A DNA stretch of 64,000 nucleotides from Rubellimicrobium thermophilum DSM 16684 (GTDB lineage: Bacteria; Pseudomonadota; Alphaproteobacteria; Rhodobacterales; Rhodobacteraceae), in NCBI RefSeq assembly GCF_000442315.1, contig NZ_KE557320.1:1235532-1299531 (forward strand), read 5' to 3'. The position numbers and the translations under genes are program-made. Below, in pieces: positions 17,610 to 27,976 of the stretch. Under the pieces are notes generated by a model. The model worked only from the letters and a program-made list of their open reading frames with translations. It was not told the origin of the DNA and ran no database searches. Within the stretch, counting starts at the first letter, position 1. Each line of letters begins with the position of its first letter.

Positions 17610-20012
17610 ATGGATCTGCCCGACCCTCTCCATGTCTTCCTGGCCCGCCGCGGCTGGCATCTTCATCCCCATCAATCGGCCATGCTGGAGCAGGCAAGGG
17701 CGCCTGCCATCCTGCTCGTGGCGCCTACAGGAGGCGGAAAGACGCTCGCAGGCTTTCTGCCCACGCTGGCGGAACTCCTGGCCGATCCACGCCCCGGGCT
17801 TCATACCCTGTATGTCTCGCCGCTTCGTGCGCTGACTGCTGACATCCGCCGCAACCTCCTGACCCCGGTCGAGGAACTGGCCCTGCCCATCCGCATCGAG
17901 GACCGCACCGGCGACACCCCGCAAACGGTGCGGCGGCGGCAGTGGACGGATCCACCGCAGATCCTTCTGACGACGCCCGAATCCCTTGCCCTGCTCCTGT
18001 CCCGGCCGGATGCGGCGCGTCTCTTCTCGGGGCTGCAACGGGTCATCGTGGATGAGATCCATGCCCTGGCCGAAGGAAAGCGCGGTGATCAGCTTGCCCT
18101 GCTGCTGTCCCGTATCCAGACATTCGCCCCTGCCTTCCGCCGTGTCGGCCTGTCCGCGACCGTCGAGGATCCTGCCGACCTGGGGCGTCTGCTGGCGCGA
18201 TATCCCGATCCCTGTCTGATCCTCCGGGGCGGGATGCCCGGAGGGGCCGATCTGTCGATGCTGGCCCATCGCCCGCCGCCCTGGGCAGGGGGCACGGCCT
18301 TGCACGCGATCCCCGAGGTGCTCGACCAGATCCGCCGCCATCGCTGCACCCTGATCTTCCACAACACCCGGGCGCAGGCCGAACTCTTCTTCCATCATCT
18401 GTGGATGGCCAATGAGGACGCCCTTCCCATCGCCATCCATCATGCGTCCCTCTCGCGTGAGGTGCGCGAGGGCGTCGAGGGCGCCATGCGGCAGGGGCGC
18501 CTGCGTGCCGTCGTCTGCACCGGGACGCTCGACATGGGTCTGGACTGGGGTGCGGTGGATCTCGTGATCCAGATGGGCGCACCGAAACAGATCAAGCGCC
18601 TTGTCCAGCGCATGGGCCGGGCCAATCATCGCGCAGGCGCACGCCCCCGGGCCATCCTGATCCCCGCCAACCGCTTCGAGGTGTTGGAATGCGTCTGCGC
18701 CATCGAGGCAGCCCAGGCGGGGGAGCTCGACGGGTCACCGCGAGGTCCCGGCCGCTCGATGTGCTCTGCCAGCATATCCTGCTGCGGGCCTGTGAAGGCC
18801 CCTTTGCGGCTGATGCCCTGTATGAGGAGGTGCGCAGCACCGGACCCTATGCCCGCGCTGTCCCGCGCCGATTTCGATGCCTGTCTCGATTTCTGCGCCA
18901 CGGGCGGCTATGCTCTGCGCGCCTATGACCGCTGGCGGCGGCTGATGCTGCGCGATGGGCGCTGGCAGCTTCGCGACCCGCGCGCGGCACGGCGCATCCG
19001 CCTGAATCTCGGCACCATCGAGGATCGCCCCTCGCTTGCCGTGCGGGTGAAGGGGTCGCAGACATCGCTCGGACAGATCGAGGAAACCTTCGCCTCGACC
19101 CTCAGCCCCGGCGACACCTTCCTCATCGGCGGACAGGTCGTCCGCTTCGAATCCCTGCGGGAGATGACGGTCGAGGTGACACGCTGCCGCAACCGCGAAC
19201 CGCGCATCGCCTCCTTCGGAGGCGGGTCGTTCGCGACCTCGGCCGGTCTGGCACGGCGCATCCTGTCGCTGATCGGGGACACGGCAGCCTGGGATCGCCT
19301 GCCCCCCCATACCGCCGACTGGCTTCGTCTTCAGGGCCACCTGTCCCGCCTGCCGCGTGGGGACCGTCTCCTGGTGGAGAGTTTTCCCGCCCAAGGCCGG
19401 TGGCATGCCGCCTTCTGGGGCTTTGCCGGACGGAATGCCCATCAGACGCTGGGGCTGCTGCTCACCCGGCGCATGGAGGCCGCAGGGCTCGATCCCCTGG
19501 GCTTTGTCGCCGCAGATCATGCCCTTCTCATCTGGAGTCTCCAGCCGATCGAGGCGCCTGCGGCGCTGCTCGACCCCGAGGAGCTGCGCGAGGGATTCTC
19601 CGCCTGGCTGGAGGGCAACGCCCTGATGAAGCGCACCTTTCGGGGTATCGCCACCATTGCCGGCCTGATCGATCGCAACCTGCCTGGCCAGCGGCGCACG
19701 GGACGGCAGACAACCGTCTCGTCCGACATCCTCTATGACACGCTGCGCCGCTACGACCCTGGCCATCTGCTTCTGCGTGTTGCGCGTGAAGAAGCGTTGC
19801 GCGGGCTCGTGGATTTCGGCCGGATCGAGGACATGCTGGCCCGCGTGCAGGGGCGCGTGGACCATGTCCGGCTGGACCGCGTGCCCCCCCTTGCCGCGCC
19901 GCTCCTGCTCGAGCGCGGGCGCGTGCCCGTCGAGGGACGCGGTCGGGAACGGCTGGCCGAAGCTGCCGCCGCACGGCTTCTGGAGGAGGCCGGTCTTGCG
20001 GATCTGACCTGA
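17610..20012 (+). CDS. Ligase-associated DNA damage response DEXH helicase (Lhr family), two compensating frameshifts
   Basis: An 800-residue superfamily 2 helicase. Motif I is APTGGGKT (about residues 38-45), motif II VDEIHALAEGKRGDQ, motif III SATVEDP, and the second RecA domain has GTLDMGLDWGAVDLV and QRMGRANHR. The rest is the winged-helix and C-terminal domains of Lhr-type helicases. Between about 18730 and 18862 the reading frame slips out and back: the family-like text (PLDVLCQHILLRACEGPF) lies in a neighbouring frame, implying one missing and one extra base. The frame stays open throughout, so about 44 residues would be wrong as given. It is followed by pdeM, its usual partner; the associated ligase and exonuclease genes are not here. 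Confidence 0.88.
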   Translation: MDLPDPLHVFLARRGWHLHPHQSAMLEQARAPAILLVAPTGGGKTLAGFLPTLAELLADPRPGLHTLYVSPLRALTADIRRNLLTPVEELALPIRIEDRTGDTPQTVRRRQWTDPPQILLTTPESLALLLSRPDAARLFSGLQRVIVDEIHALAEGKRGDQLALLLSRIQTFAPAFRRVGLSATVEDPADLGRLLARYPDPCLILRGGMPGGADLSMLAHRPPPWAGGTALHAIPEVLDQIRRHRCTLIFHNTRAQAELFFHHLWMANEDALPIAIHHASLSREVREGVEGAMRQGRLRAVVCTGTLDMGLDWGAVDLVIQMGAPKQIKRLVQRMGRANHRAGARPRAILIPANRFEVLECVCAIEAAQAGELDGSPRGPGRSMCSASISCCGPVKAPLRLMPCMRRCAAPDPMPALSRADFDACLDFCATGGYALRAYDRWRRLMLRDGRWQLRDPRAARRIRLNLGTIEDRPSLAVRVKGSQTSLGQIEETFASTLSPGDTFLIGGQVVRFESLREMTVEVTRCRNREPRIASFGGGSFATSAGLARRILSLIGDTAAWDRLPPHTADWLRLQGHLSRLPRGDRLLVESFPAQGRWHAAFWGFAGRNAHQTLGLLLTRRMEAAGLDPLGFVAADHALLIWSLQPIEAPAALLDPEELREGFSAWLEGNALMKRTFRGIATIAGLIDRNLPGQRRTGRQTTVSSDILYDTLRRYDPGHLLLRVAREEALRGLVDFGRIEDMLARVQGRVDHVRLDRVPPLAAPLLLERGRVPVEGRGRERLAEAAAARLLEEAGLADLT

Positions 20013-20052
20013 GCCCCTTGCGCCCGCCCCGTCGCCGGGCGACCAAGGGCGG

Positions 20053-20742
20053 ATGACTCGAACCAGCTTTTCCTTCGTGCTGAACGGCACGCATGGGCTC
20101 GCACTCGCATCGGGTGCCCTGCTCGTGCCTTCGGCCGATCTGCTCTGTGTGGCCGACCTGCATCTGGGCAAGGCCGAACGGGCGGCCCGCCGCTGGGGCC
20201 TGCTCTGGCCCCCCTACGAGACGCGCGCCACGCTGGACCGCCTGGCCGAGGTCATCGCCGTGGCCAAGCCCCGCGTGGTCGTCGCCCTGGGCGACAGTTT
20301 CGACGACCTGGCCGCGGGCGAGGCGATGGCGCAGGAGGACCGCGACCGCCTCGCCCTGCTGATGCAGGGGCGGCGCTGGATCTGGGTCGCGGGCAACCAC
20401 GATCCGGGCCCCGCCGGCCATGGCGGCGAGACGGTGCCGGAGTTCCGGGCAGAGGGACTGACCTTTCGCCACGAAGCCCAGCCGGACGCCGATCCGGGCG
20501 AGGTATCGGGTCACTACCACCCCCGGTTCGGCCTGCCGGGGATGGGGGAACGGAGGCCCTGTTTCCTGCTCGACCAACGCCGCCTGATCCTGCCGGCCTT
20601 CGGAGCTTATACCGGCGGCCTCGACGCCCGCGATCCCGCCCTGCGTTCCCTGATGGAAAATCAGGCCCTTGCCATCCTGACCGGCCGCAGCGCCCTGCCC
20701 TGTCCGCTTCCTCCGCGTCGCGCCGCCGCCCGGCGGGGCTGA
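20053..20742 (+). CDS. pdeM: Ligase-associated DNA damage response metallophosphoesterase PdeM
   Basis: A 229-residue calcineurin-like phosphoesterase. The two-metal site is complete: DLHLGKAE (DxH), VALGDSFDDL (GDxxDD-like), VAGNHDPG (GNHD) and SGHYHPR (GHxH). In bacteria the gene regularly accompanies the Lhr-type helicase just upstream and is thought to act as a nuclease in DNA repair. The ATG at 20053 lies 40 bases after the helicase stop. The Arg/Ala-rich tail (PPRRAAARRG) is not conserved sequence that I recognise. Confidence 0.88.
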   Translation: MTRTSFSFVLNGTHGLALASGALLVPSADLLCVADLHLGKAERAARRWGLLWPPYETRATLDRLAEVIAVAKPRVVVALGDSFDDLAAGEAMAQEDRDRLALLMQGRRWIWVAGNHDPGPAGHGGETVPEFRAEGLTFRHEAQPDADPGEVSGHYHPRFGLPGMGERRPCFLLDQRRLILPAFGAYTGGLDARDPALRSLMENQALAILTGRSALPCPLPPRRAAARRG

Positions 20743-20774
20743 CGGGAGAGGCCGGTCGGCCATCGGCGACACGA

Positions 20775-20815
20775 CAATATAGATGTTTACTTATATAAAT
20801 CTTTATTTAATATTC
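20775..20815 (+). promoter_or_regulatory. AT-rich promoter/operator region of the ArsR-family gene
   Basis: This is a sharp AT-rich island in GC-rich surroundings. Candidate promoter boxes are TTTACT (20786-20791) and TAATAT (20808-20813), 16 bases apart, and an imperfect inverted repeat starts AGATGTT and ends AAATCT. The TAATAT ends only seven bases before the ATG and no Shine-Dalgarno sequence is visible, so the message may be leaderless or start from another box such as TATATA (20792-20797). ArsR proteins usually repress their own operon from such a site. Confidence 0.45.
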
Positions 20816-20820
20816 ATGTC

Positions 20821-21162
20821 ATGTCCTCCCTCGATCACAGCCTTCTCGCCCTTGCCGACCCCACCCGCCGCGCGATCCTCGCCCGGCTCTCCCGGGGCGA
20901 GGCGACGGTCATGGACCTTGCGGCGCCCTTCGCGCTGACCCAGCCTGCCATCTCCCATCATCTCAAGGTGTTGGAACGGGCCGGGCTGATCGAACGGCGC
21001 CGCGAAGGAACGCGGCGGCCCTGCCGTCTGCGGCCCGAAGGGCTGGCCCCGCTCGACGCCTATCTCGCGGGCCTGCGCGACGCGATGGAGGCCAACTATG
21101 CCCGCCTCGATGCCCTTCTGGCCAAGAACGATGATCCCCCCCACACCGGAGACCCCGCATGA
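20821..21162 (+). CDS. ArsR family transcriptional regulator
   Basis: A 113-residue winged-helix protein: LALADPTRRAILARLSRG at the start and the recognition helix FALTQPAISHHLKVLERAGLIERRREGTRR, a classic ArsR pattern. It has no Cys/His metal site. This matches the subfamily that is paired with AHSA1/SRPBCC proteins rather than metal resistance genes. The ATG at 20821 overlaps an upstream in-phase alternative five bases earlier only out of frame. Its stop overlaps the next gene in an ATGA. It probably regulates its own two-gene operon. Confidence 0.9.
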   Translation: MSSLDHSLLALADPTRRAILARLSRGEATVMDLAAPFALTQPAISHHLKVLERAGLIERRREGTRRPCRLRPEGLAPLDAYLAGLRDAMEANYARLDALLAKNDDPPHTGDPA

Positions 21163-21650
21163 CCACCCATGTCGAACGCAGCGCGCCCACCAGACTGACC
21201 ATCACGCGGCGCTTCAATGCCCCGCCCGAGCGGGTCTTTGCCGCCCATGTCGATCCCGAGCTGATCCGTCGCTGGTGCTTCGGCCCGGAGGGCTGGCGCA
21301 TGTCGGCCTGTGACAACGATGCCCGGCCCGGAGGGCGTTTCCGCTGGGACTGGGAGGCGGTGGACGGCAGCGCCCGCTTCCACGCGACCGGCACCTATGA
21401 GGTCGTGGAGCCGCCGCAGGACGGCCGCCCCGGCCGGATCGTGCATGTCGAGCGGATGTTCCTGCCCGACCCCACGCCGGACAACCGCGTCACCACCACC
21501 TTCGCGCCCGAGGGCGGCGGCACGCTGCTGACCCTCGTCATGGAGGTGGCCACGCCCGAGGCGATGGACGCGATGGTGGCGAGCGGCATGGCCGACGGCA
21601 TGGAGGCGAGCTACGCCCGCCTGGACGCGCTCGCCCCCGTCGCCGCCTGA
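21159..21650 (+). CDS. SRPBCC (AHSA1/START-like) domain protein
   Basis: The 163-residue protein has the opening ITRRFNAPPERVFAAHVDPELIRRW and the later DWEAVDGSARFHATGTYEVVEPP, which mark the AHSA1-like branch of the hydrophobic-pocket SRPBCC fold. The C-terminus (MVASGMADGMEASYARLDAL) resembles the tail of the upstream ArsR protein (ANYARLDALLA). Members bind small hydrophobic ligands; the ligand here is unknown. ATGA overlap with the ArsR gene shows co-translation. Confidence 0.82.
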   Translation: MTTHVERSAPTRLTITRRFNAPPERVFAAHVDPELIRRWCFGPEGWRMSACDNDARPGGRFRWDWEAVDGSARFHATGTYEVVEPPQDGRPGRIVHVERMFLPDPTPDNRVTTTFAPEGGGTLLTLVMEVATPEAMDAMVASGMADGMEASYARLDALAPVAA

Positions 21651-21663
21651 TGGCTCTGACGGC

Positions 21664-22581
21664 TCAGGCGGTCAGCCCCTCGGGCTCGGGCAGGCCGTTG
21701 GCGCGGCAGCAGGCCGTCACCGTATTGGCGAGCAGGCAGGCGATGGTCATCGGCCCGACGCCGCCCGGAACCGGGGTGATGGCGCCGGCCACCCGGCGGG
21801 CGCTATCATAGTCCACATCGCCCACAAGGCGATCACGCCCCCCCTCGCCGGGGATGCGATTGATCCCCACATCGATGACGGTCGCACCGGGGCGGATCCA
21901 GTCGCCCTGCACCATGCGCGGGCGGCCCACCGCGGCCACCACGATCTCGGCCCGGCGCAGGACGGCGGGCAGGTCGCGCGTGCGGCTATGGGCGATCGTC
22001 ACGGTGCAGTTCTCGGCCAGCAGAAGCTGGGCCATCGGCTTGCCGACGATGTTGCTGCGACCGATGACCACGGCATCCTTGCCGGACAGATCGCCATGCA
22101 GGTCGCGCAGCAGCAGCAGGCAACCCAGAGGGGTGCAGGGCACCATCGCCTTCTGCCCCGTCCCCAGAAGCCCGACATTCGAGATGTGGAACCCGTCCAC
22201 ATCCTTGGCCGGGTCGATGCTGTTGATGACGAGATCGCTGTTCAGATGCCGCGGCAGAGGCAACTGCACGAGGATCCCATGCACCGCCGGATCCGCATTG
22301 AGCTGCCGGATCAGGGCCAGCAGTTCCTCTTCCGATGTCGCCTCCGGCAGGCGATGTTCGAAGCTGGCCATGCCGGCCTCGATGCATTGCCGGTGCTTGG
22401 ATGCGACATAGACCTGGCTGGCCGGATCCTGTCCCACGAGCACCACCGCCAGCCCCGGCGTGATCCCGCGGGCCTTCAGTGCGGCAACCTCTGCCGCGAT
22501 CCGGCTGCGCAGACGTCCTGCAAAGGCCTTGCCGTCGATCACCCGGGCCATGGTTTCCGGTGCCACGGTCTCGCCGCTCAT
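21664..22581 (-). CDS. folD: Methylenetetrahydrofolate dehydrogenase/cyclohydrolase
   Basis: FolD interconverts 5,10-methylene-, methenyl- and 10-formyl-tetrahydrofolate. The 305-residue bifunctional enzyme shows [20 protein letters not shown] with the active-site Yxxx[17 protein letters not shown] and the NADP-binding [12 protein letters not shown], and the C-terminal [14 protein letters not shown] chose ATG 22581 since it overlaps the chorismate mutase stop in an ATGA and gives the normal length. With fhs close by it supplies one-carbon folates. Confidence 0.95.
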   Translation of the reverse strand: MSGETVAPETMARVIDGKAFAGRLRSRIAAEVAALKARGITPGLAVVLVGQDPASQVYVASKHRQCIEAGMASFEHRLPEATSEEELLALIRQLNADPAVHGILVQLPLPRHLNSDLVINSIDPAKDVDGFHISNVGLLGTGQKAMVPCTPLGCLLLLRDLHGDLSGKDAVVIGRSNIVGKPMAQLLLAENCTVTIAHSRTRDLPAVLRRAEIVVAAVGRPRMVQGDWIRPGATVIDVGINRIPGEGGRDRLVGDVDYDSARRVAGAITPVPGGVGPMTIACLLANTVTACCRANGLPEPEGLTA

Positions 22582-22889
22582 GGATGGTCCTCCCATTCGG
22601 GGCCCAGAACCCCTTCCTCGCGCGCGATCGACCAGTCGATCAGGCGCCGCCACAGTTTCTCGATCAGGTCAGGGGGCAGGCCCTGAGCGACCGCCTCGCG
22701 CCGGACATTGGCAACCACCTCCTCCACCCGCGAGGCAATGCGCGCAGGCATCTGGAGCGGTCCCTTGATCTCGGCAGCGCGGTCGATATAGCCGGTCCGC
22801 TCCGCAAGAAGCCGGACCAGCTCCCGGTCCACCCGGTCGATCTCGGCCCGGATGTCGGCCATCGTCTTGCAGTCCGCCGGTCGCTTCAT
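22578..22889 (-). CDS. Chorismate mutase, AroQ type
   Basis: A 103-residue all-helical AroQ-class protein: the long first helix [20 protein letters not shown] with Arg and Asp/Glu at conserved spacing, then [17 protein letters not shown] and the C-terminal helix [14 protein letters not shown]. It would convert chorismate to prephenate; a PchB-like isochorismate pyruvate-lyase function is an alternative. The ATG at 22889 follows GGAGGG. It overlaps folD by ATGA, an unusual coupling of aromatic and folate genes. Confidence 0.8.
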   Translation of the reverse strand: MKRPADCKTMADIRAEIDRVDRELVRLLAERTGYIDRAAEIKGPLQMPARIASRVEEVVANVRREAVAQGLPPDLIEKLWRRLIDWSIAREEGVLGPEWEDHP

Positions 22890-22901
22890 TGCCTGCCCTC
22901 C

Positions 22902-22940
22902 TTGCCGTGCCACGCCTGATTGAGCGGCATGGCACGGAAG
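22902..22940. terminator. Hairpin between fhs and the chorismate mutase gene
   Basis: CCGTGCCA (22905-22912) pairs with TGGCACGG (22930-22937), extended by CTT/AAG past a bulged G. An overlapping alternative stem pairs CTGATTGA with TCAATCAG just at the fhs stop. It follows fhs in the direction of transcription and may terminate it or limit read-through into chorismate mutase and folD. No T tract is present. Confidence 0.5.
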
Positions 22941-22945
22941 GTCAA

Positions 22946-24616
22946 TCAGAACAGCCCCTCGATCCGGCCAGCCTCATCGAGGCGGATGACCTCGGCCGAG
23001 GGGATCTTGGGCAGGCCCGGCATGGTCATGATCTCGCCGCAGATCACGACGATGAAGCCGGCACCGGCGCTCAGCCGCACCTCGCGGATGGGAACCGTGT
23101 GGCCGGTCGGCGCGCCGCGCAGGTTGGGGTCGGTGCTGAACGAATACTGCGTCTTGGCCATGCAGATCGGGAAATGCCCGTATCCTGCGGCCTCCCATGC
23201 GCGGAGCTGATCGCGGATCGCCTTGTCCGCGATCACCTCGTCCGCGTGATAGATGCGCTTGGCAATGGTCTCGATCTTCTGGAACAGCGGCATCTCGTCA
23301 GGATAGAGCGGCGCGAAATTTGCCGCCCCGCCTTCGGCGATCTGCACGACCTTGCGCGCCAGCTCCTCGATCCCCGCAGAGCCCTCGGCCCAGTGGCGGC
23401 ACAGCACGGCCTCGGCGCCCTGCTGGGCGACATAGTCCTTCACGGCCTGGATCTCGGCCTCGGTATCGGTGGCAAAATGGTTGATCGCCACCACCACCGG
23501 CACGCCGAAGCCCTTCGTGTTGGCGATGTGGCGGCCGAGATTGGGGCAGCCCTTCTTCACGGCCTCCACATTCTCGGTGCCGAGATCCGCCTTCGCCACG
23601 CCGCCGTTCATCTTCATCGCGCGGACGGTGGCAACGATCACCGCCGCGGCAGGCTTCAACCCTGCCTTGCGGCACTTGATGTCGAAGAACTTCTCGGCCC
23701 CGAGATCGGCGCCGAAGCCGGCCTCGGTCACGACATATTCGCCCAGCTTCAGCGCAGTCTTCGTCGCGATGACGCTGTTGCAGCCATGCGCGATGTTGGC
23801 GAAGGGGCCGCCATGGACGAAGGCCGGGTTGTTCTCCAGCGTCTGCACGAGATTCGGCTGCATCGCATCCTTGAGCAGCACCGTCATCGCCCCATCGGCC
23901 TTGAGGTCACGGCAATAGACGGGGCTCTTGTCGCGGCGATAGGCCACCACGATGTCGCCCAGACGCTTCTGCAGATCCTTGAGATCCGTGGCCAGGCAGA
24001 GGATCGCCATCACCTCCGAAGCGACGGTGATGTCGAAGCCGGTCTGACGGGCAAACCCGTTCGCCACGCCGCCCAGCCCCACGACGATATCGCGCAGCGC
24101 GCGGTCGTTCATGTCCATCACCCGGCGCCAGGCGATCCGGCGGACATCGATGCCCAGTTCGTTGCCCCAGTAGATGTGGTTGTCGATCATGGCGGCCAGC
24201 AGGTTGTGTGCCGCCGTGATGGCATGAAAATCGCCGGTGAAATGGAGGTTCATGTCCTCCATCGGCACGACTTGCGCCATGCCGCCCCCGGCAGCCCCGC
24301 CCTTCATCCCGAAATTGGGGCCCAGAGAGGCTTCGCGGATGCAGACGATCGCCTTCTTGCCGATCCGGTTCAGACCATCGCCCAGACCCACGGTCGTGGT
24401 CGTCTTCCCCTCGCCCGCAGGCGTCGGGTTGATGGCCGTCACAAGGATCAGCTTGCCATCCGGCCGCCCCTCGAGCGAGGCGATGAAGTCCTGACTGACC
24501 TTCGCCTTGTCATGGCCATAGGGCAGCAGATGTTCCGCCGGGATGCCCAGACGGGCCCCGATCTCCTGGATCGGCTTCTTCTTGGCTTCGCGTGCGATCT
24601 CGATATCGGTCTTCAT
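22946..24616 (-). CDS. fhs: Formate-tetrahydrofolate ligase
   Basis: Fhs makes 10-formyltetrahydrofolate from formate, ATP and tetrahydrofolate. The 556-residue protein is full length, with the P-loop [42 protein letters not shown] and [16 protein letters not shown]. The start [16 protein letters not shown] is characteristic. It is transcribed toward chorismate mutase and folD, so formate can feed the folate pool through FolD; the intervening hairpin may separate their expression. Confidence 0.96.
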   Translation of the reverse strand: MKTDIEIAREAKKKPIQEIGARLGIPAEHLLPYGHDKAKVSQDFIASLEGRPDGKLILVTAINPTPAGEGKTTTTVGLGDGLNRIGKKAIVCIREASLGPNFGMKGGAAGGGMAQVVPMEDMNLHFTGDFHAITAAHNLLAAMIDNHIYWGNELGIDVRRIAWRRVMDMNDRALRDIVVGLGGVANGFARQTGFDITVASEVMAILCLATDLKDLQKRLGDIVVAYRRDKSPVYCRDLKADGAMTVLLKDAMQPNLVQTLENNPAFVHGGPFANIAHGCNSVIATKTALKLGEYVVTEAGFGADLGAEKFFDIKCRKAGLKPAAAVIVATVRAMKMNGGVAKADLGTENVEAVKKGCPNLGRHIANTKGFGVPVVVAINHFATDTEAEIQAVKDYVAQQGAEAVLCRHWAEGSAGIEELARKVVQIAEGGAANFAPLYPDEMPLFQKIETIAKRIYHADEVIADKAIRDQLRAWEAAGYGHFPICMAKTQYSFSTDPNLRGAPTGHTVPIREVRLSAGAGFIVVICGEIMTMPGLPKIPSAEVIRLDEAGRIEGLF

Positions 24617-24742
24617 GCGTCCCCTCCGCGTCGCGCCCTGCCTAGCGGAGAGCGAAACCGGCCGGAACGGCGATTGCGACAGGTTTCAGCCGCATTCCGG
24701 CCTCTGCCATGAAACGCGGGACGCCGATCGGAACAGAGCGGA

Positions 24743-25339
24743 TCAGATGGAATCCGGTCGCCAGCCCCGCTGTGCCGGGACGAACAGGCGCAACGGGCTG
24801 CCGACCCGCAGGACGCCTTCGCGTTCCACCCAAGCCGTGACCCCACGCCGGCCTTTCGCGGCCTCCCGGAAGGCCCGGCCATGGCCGGGACGGGCCGCCT
24901 CGATGGTCCGGGCCGGCTCCTGACAGGGAAGATTCTCCATGTCCACGACCAGCGTGCAGCCATCCTCGGCCTGAAGCCGCGAAGAGGGGGGCAGATGCGT
25001 GAAATCGGGAAGGCCCGAGACGACGACCGAGGCGCCGAGCCAGGCATAGTCCATCTCCTCCAGCCCAAGCGCCGCGGCCACCGCCGCCATCTCTTCTGCC
25101 GAGACGAGCGAAAGCTGCCGGACATTGCGGATCGTCGTGCCGCGCGGATGCAGGTCCCGGACCCGGGCACAGGCGGGCCGCGTCTCGCCGGAATGCACCT
25201 CGCCTGCAAAGCCGGCGAAGGTCAGCGGCATCTCGGCCACGGCCTCGCCATGGATGATCAGATCATCGCCCACGGGCCGGACGACACGGCCCAGCCAGAC
25301 GATGCGGCCGCGATGGGGGCTCTCGATGAGGGCGGGCAT
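24743..25339 (-). CDS. MOSC domain protein
   Basis: The 198-residue product has a MOSC-like core: SGETRPACARVRDLHPRGTT, then IRNVRQLSLVSAEEM, YAWLGASVVVSGLPDFTHLP and LVVDMENLPCQEP with the single conserved Cys. MOSC domains bind sulfur or molybdenum-cofactor-related ligands through that Cys; the physiological substrate here is unknown. ATG 25339 was chosen over a GTG at 25435 because the upstream stretch is low complexity. It lies between ftsH and fhs on the same strand with gaps of over 120 bases, so it may be a separate unit. Confidence 0.75.
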   Translation of the reverse strand: MPALIESPHRGRIVWLGRVVRPVGDDLIIHGEAVAEMPLTFAGFAGEVHSGETRPACARVRDLHPRGTTIRNVRQLSLVSAEEMAAVAAALGLEEMDYAWLGASVVVSGLPDFTHLPPSSRLQAEDGCTLVVDMENLPCQEPARTIEAARPGHGRAFREAAKGRRGVTAWVEREGVLRVGSPLRLFVPAQRGWRPDSI

Positions 25340-25388
25340 GGCTTCTTCTGTCCCTCGGATGTCGCTGCTCCTCGGCCCCGCCATCCGC

Positions 25389-25409
25389 CCGCGCCGCTGA
25401 GCGGCGCGG
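25389..25409. terminator. Hairpin downstream of ftsH
   Basis: CCGCGCCGC and GCGGCGCGG form a perfect 9-bp stem with a TGA loop. A second short G/C hairpin (GGGG, GAG, CCCC) lies at about 25475-25486, immediately after the ftsH stop. Together they would end ftsH transcription before the MOSC gene. Neither has a T tract. Confidence 0.45.
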
Positions 25410-25492
25410 ACAGCCCGGCCATCTGCGGCGCCCACCGCTCCCGGGGCGGAGTGGGAGGCGCAGCCTCGGGCAGCGGGGGAGCCCCCTCAAGG

Positions 25493-27400
<1,908 letters not shown>

Positions 27401-27976
27401 AGGCGGACTCTCCTCTGTGCGGGCGACCGGCCGCCCGCGCTGCCTGAAGCGAAGATAAGGGCGCGCGCGGCAGGTTCAATGCGAAAGCGCCTCATGCCGG
27501 GCGAACAGGCAGACAGAGGCACTTGCCCCGCGCTGCCTTGCCCGCCAGCAGGACCGGAACAGCCGCGACGGCAGCCATGACGGCCATGGCGGCCATGACG
27601 GCGGCCATGACGGCGGCCTGTGCGGGGGGCCGCCGGGACGGTGGGCCGGAACGGAGGCCCTATCGCTCCTTCGGTGCCGCGACAGCACCCCGGGGGAGTG
27701 GCCCGGCCGGATCCCCAGACCGCCCGCAAGCCCCCCCGCAGCAAAGACCGCAGACAGACCCCAGGCCGCCCGATGCCCGCAGACAGACCGCCGCAGGACC
27801 CGAACCAAAGAGCAGACGGACCCAAGACCAGGCCCGCCAGAGCCGCCCCCCCGGCCGCCCCCCGCGGGGCGACCGGCCGGATGAACGGCCCCTGCGAATC
27901 ACCCTGCCACAAACAGGTTAAGATCCCGTTAACACCGCAGAAGAACCCGCAGGGAACACCGCAGGGGACCCCGCGA
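27401..27976. other. 576-base repetitive, low-complexity gap between tilS and ftsH
   Basis: No gene or RNA could be recognised on either strand. The segment around 27564-27622 is a degenerate tandem array of CATGACGGCGGC-like units. CGCAGACAGACC occurs at 27749-27760 and 27778-27789, with further partial copies. The plus strand from about 27700 to 27900 is rich in C and A and poor in T. The ftsH promoter should be near its right (27401) end. The gap may hold remains of the missing tilS 3' end, but nothing TilS-like can be read. Confidence 0.6.

Noticed and set aside
22889-24712. 607-codon plus-strand frame opposite fhs
   Set aside because: The complementary frame encodes full-length formate-tetrahydrofolate ligase; the shadow has the His/Arg/Asp-rich composition of an antisense reading.
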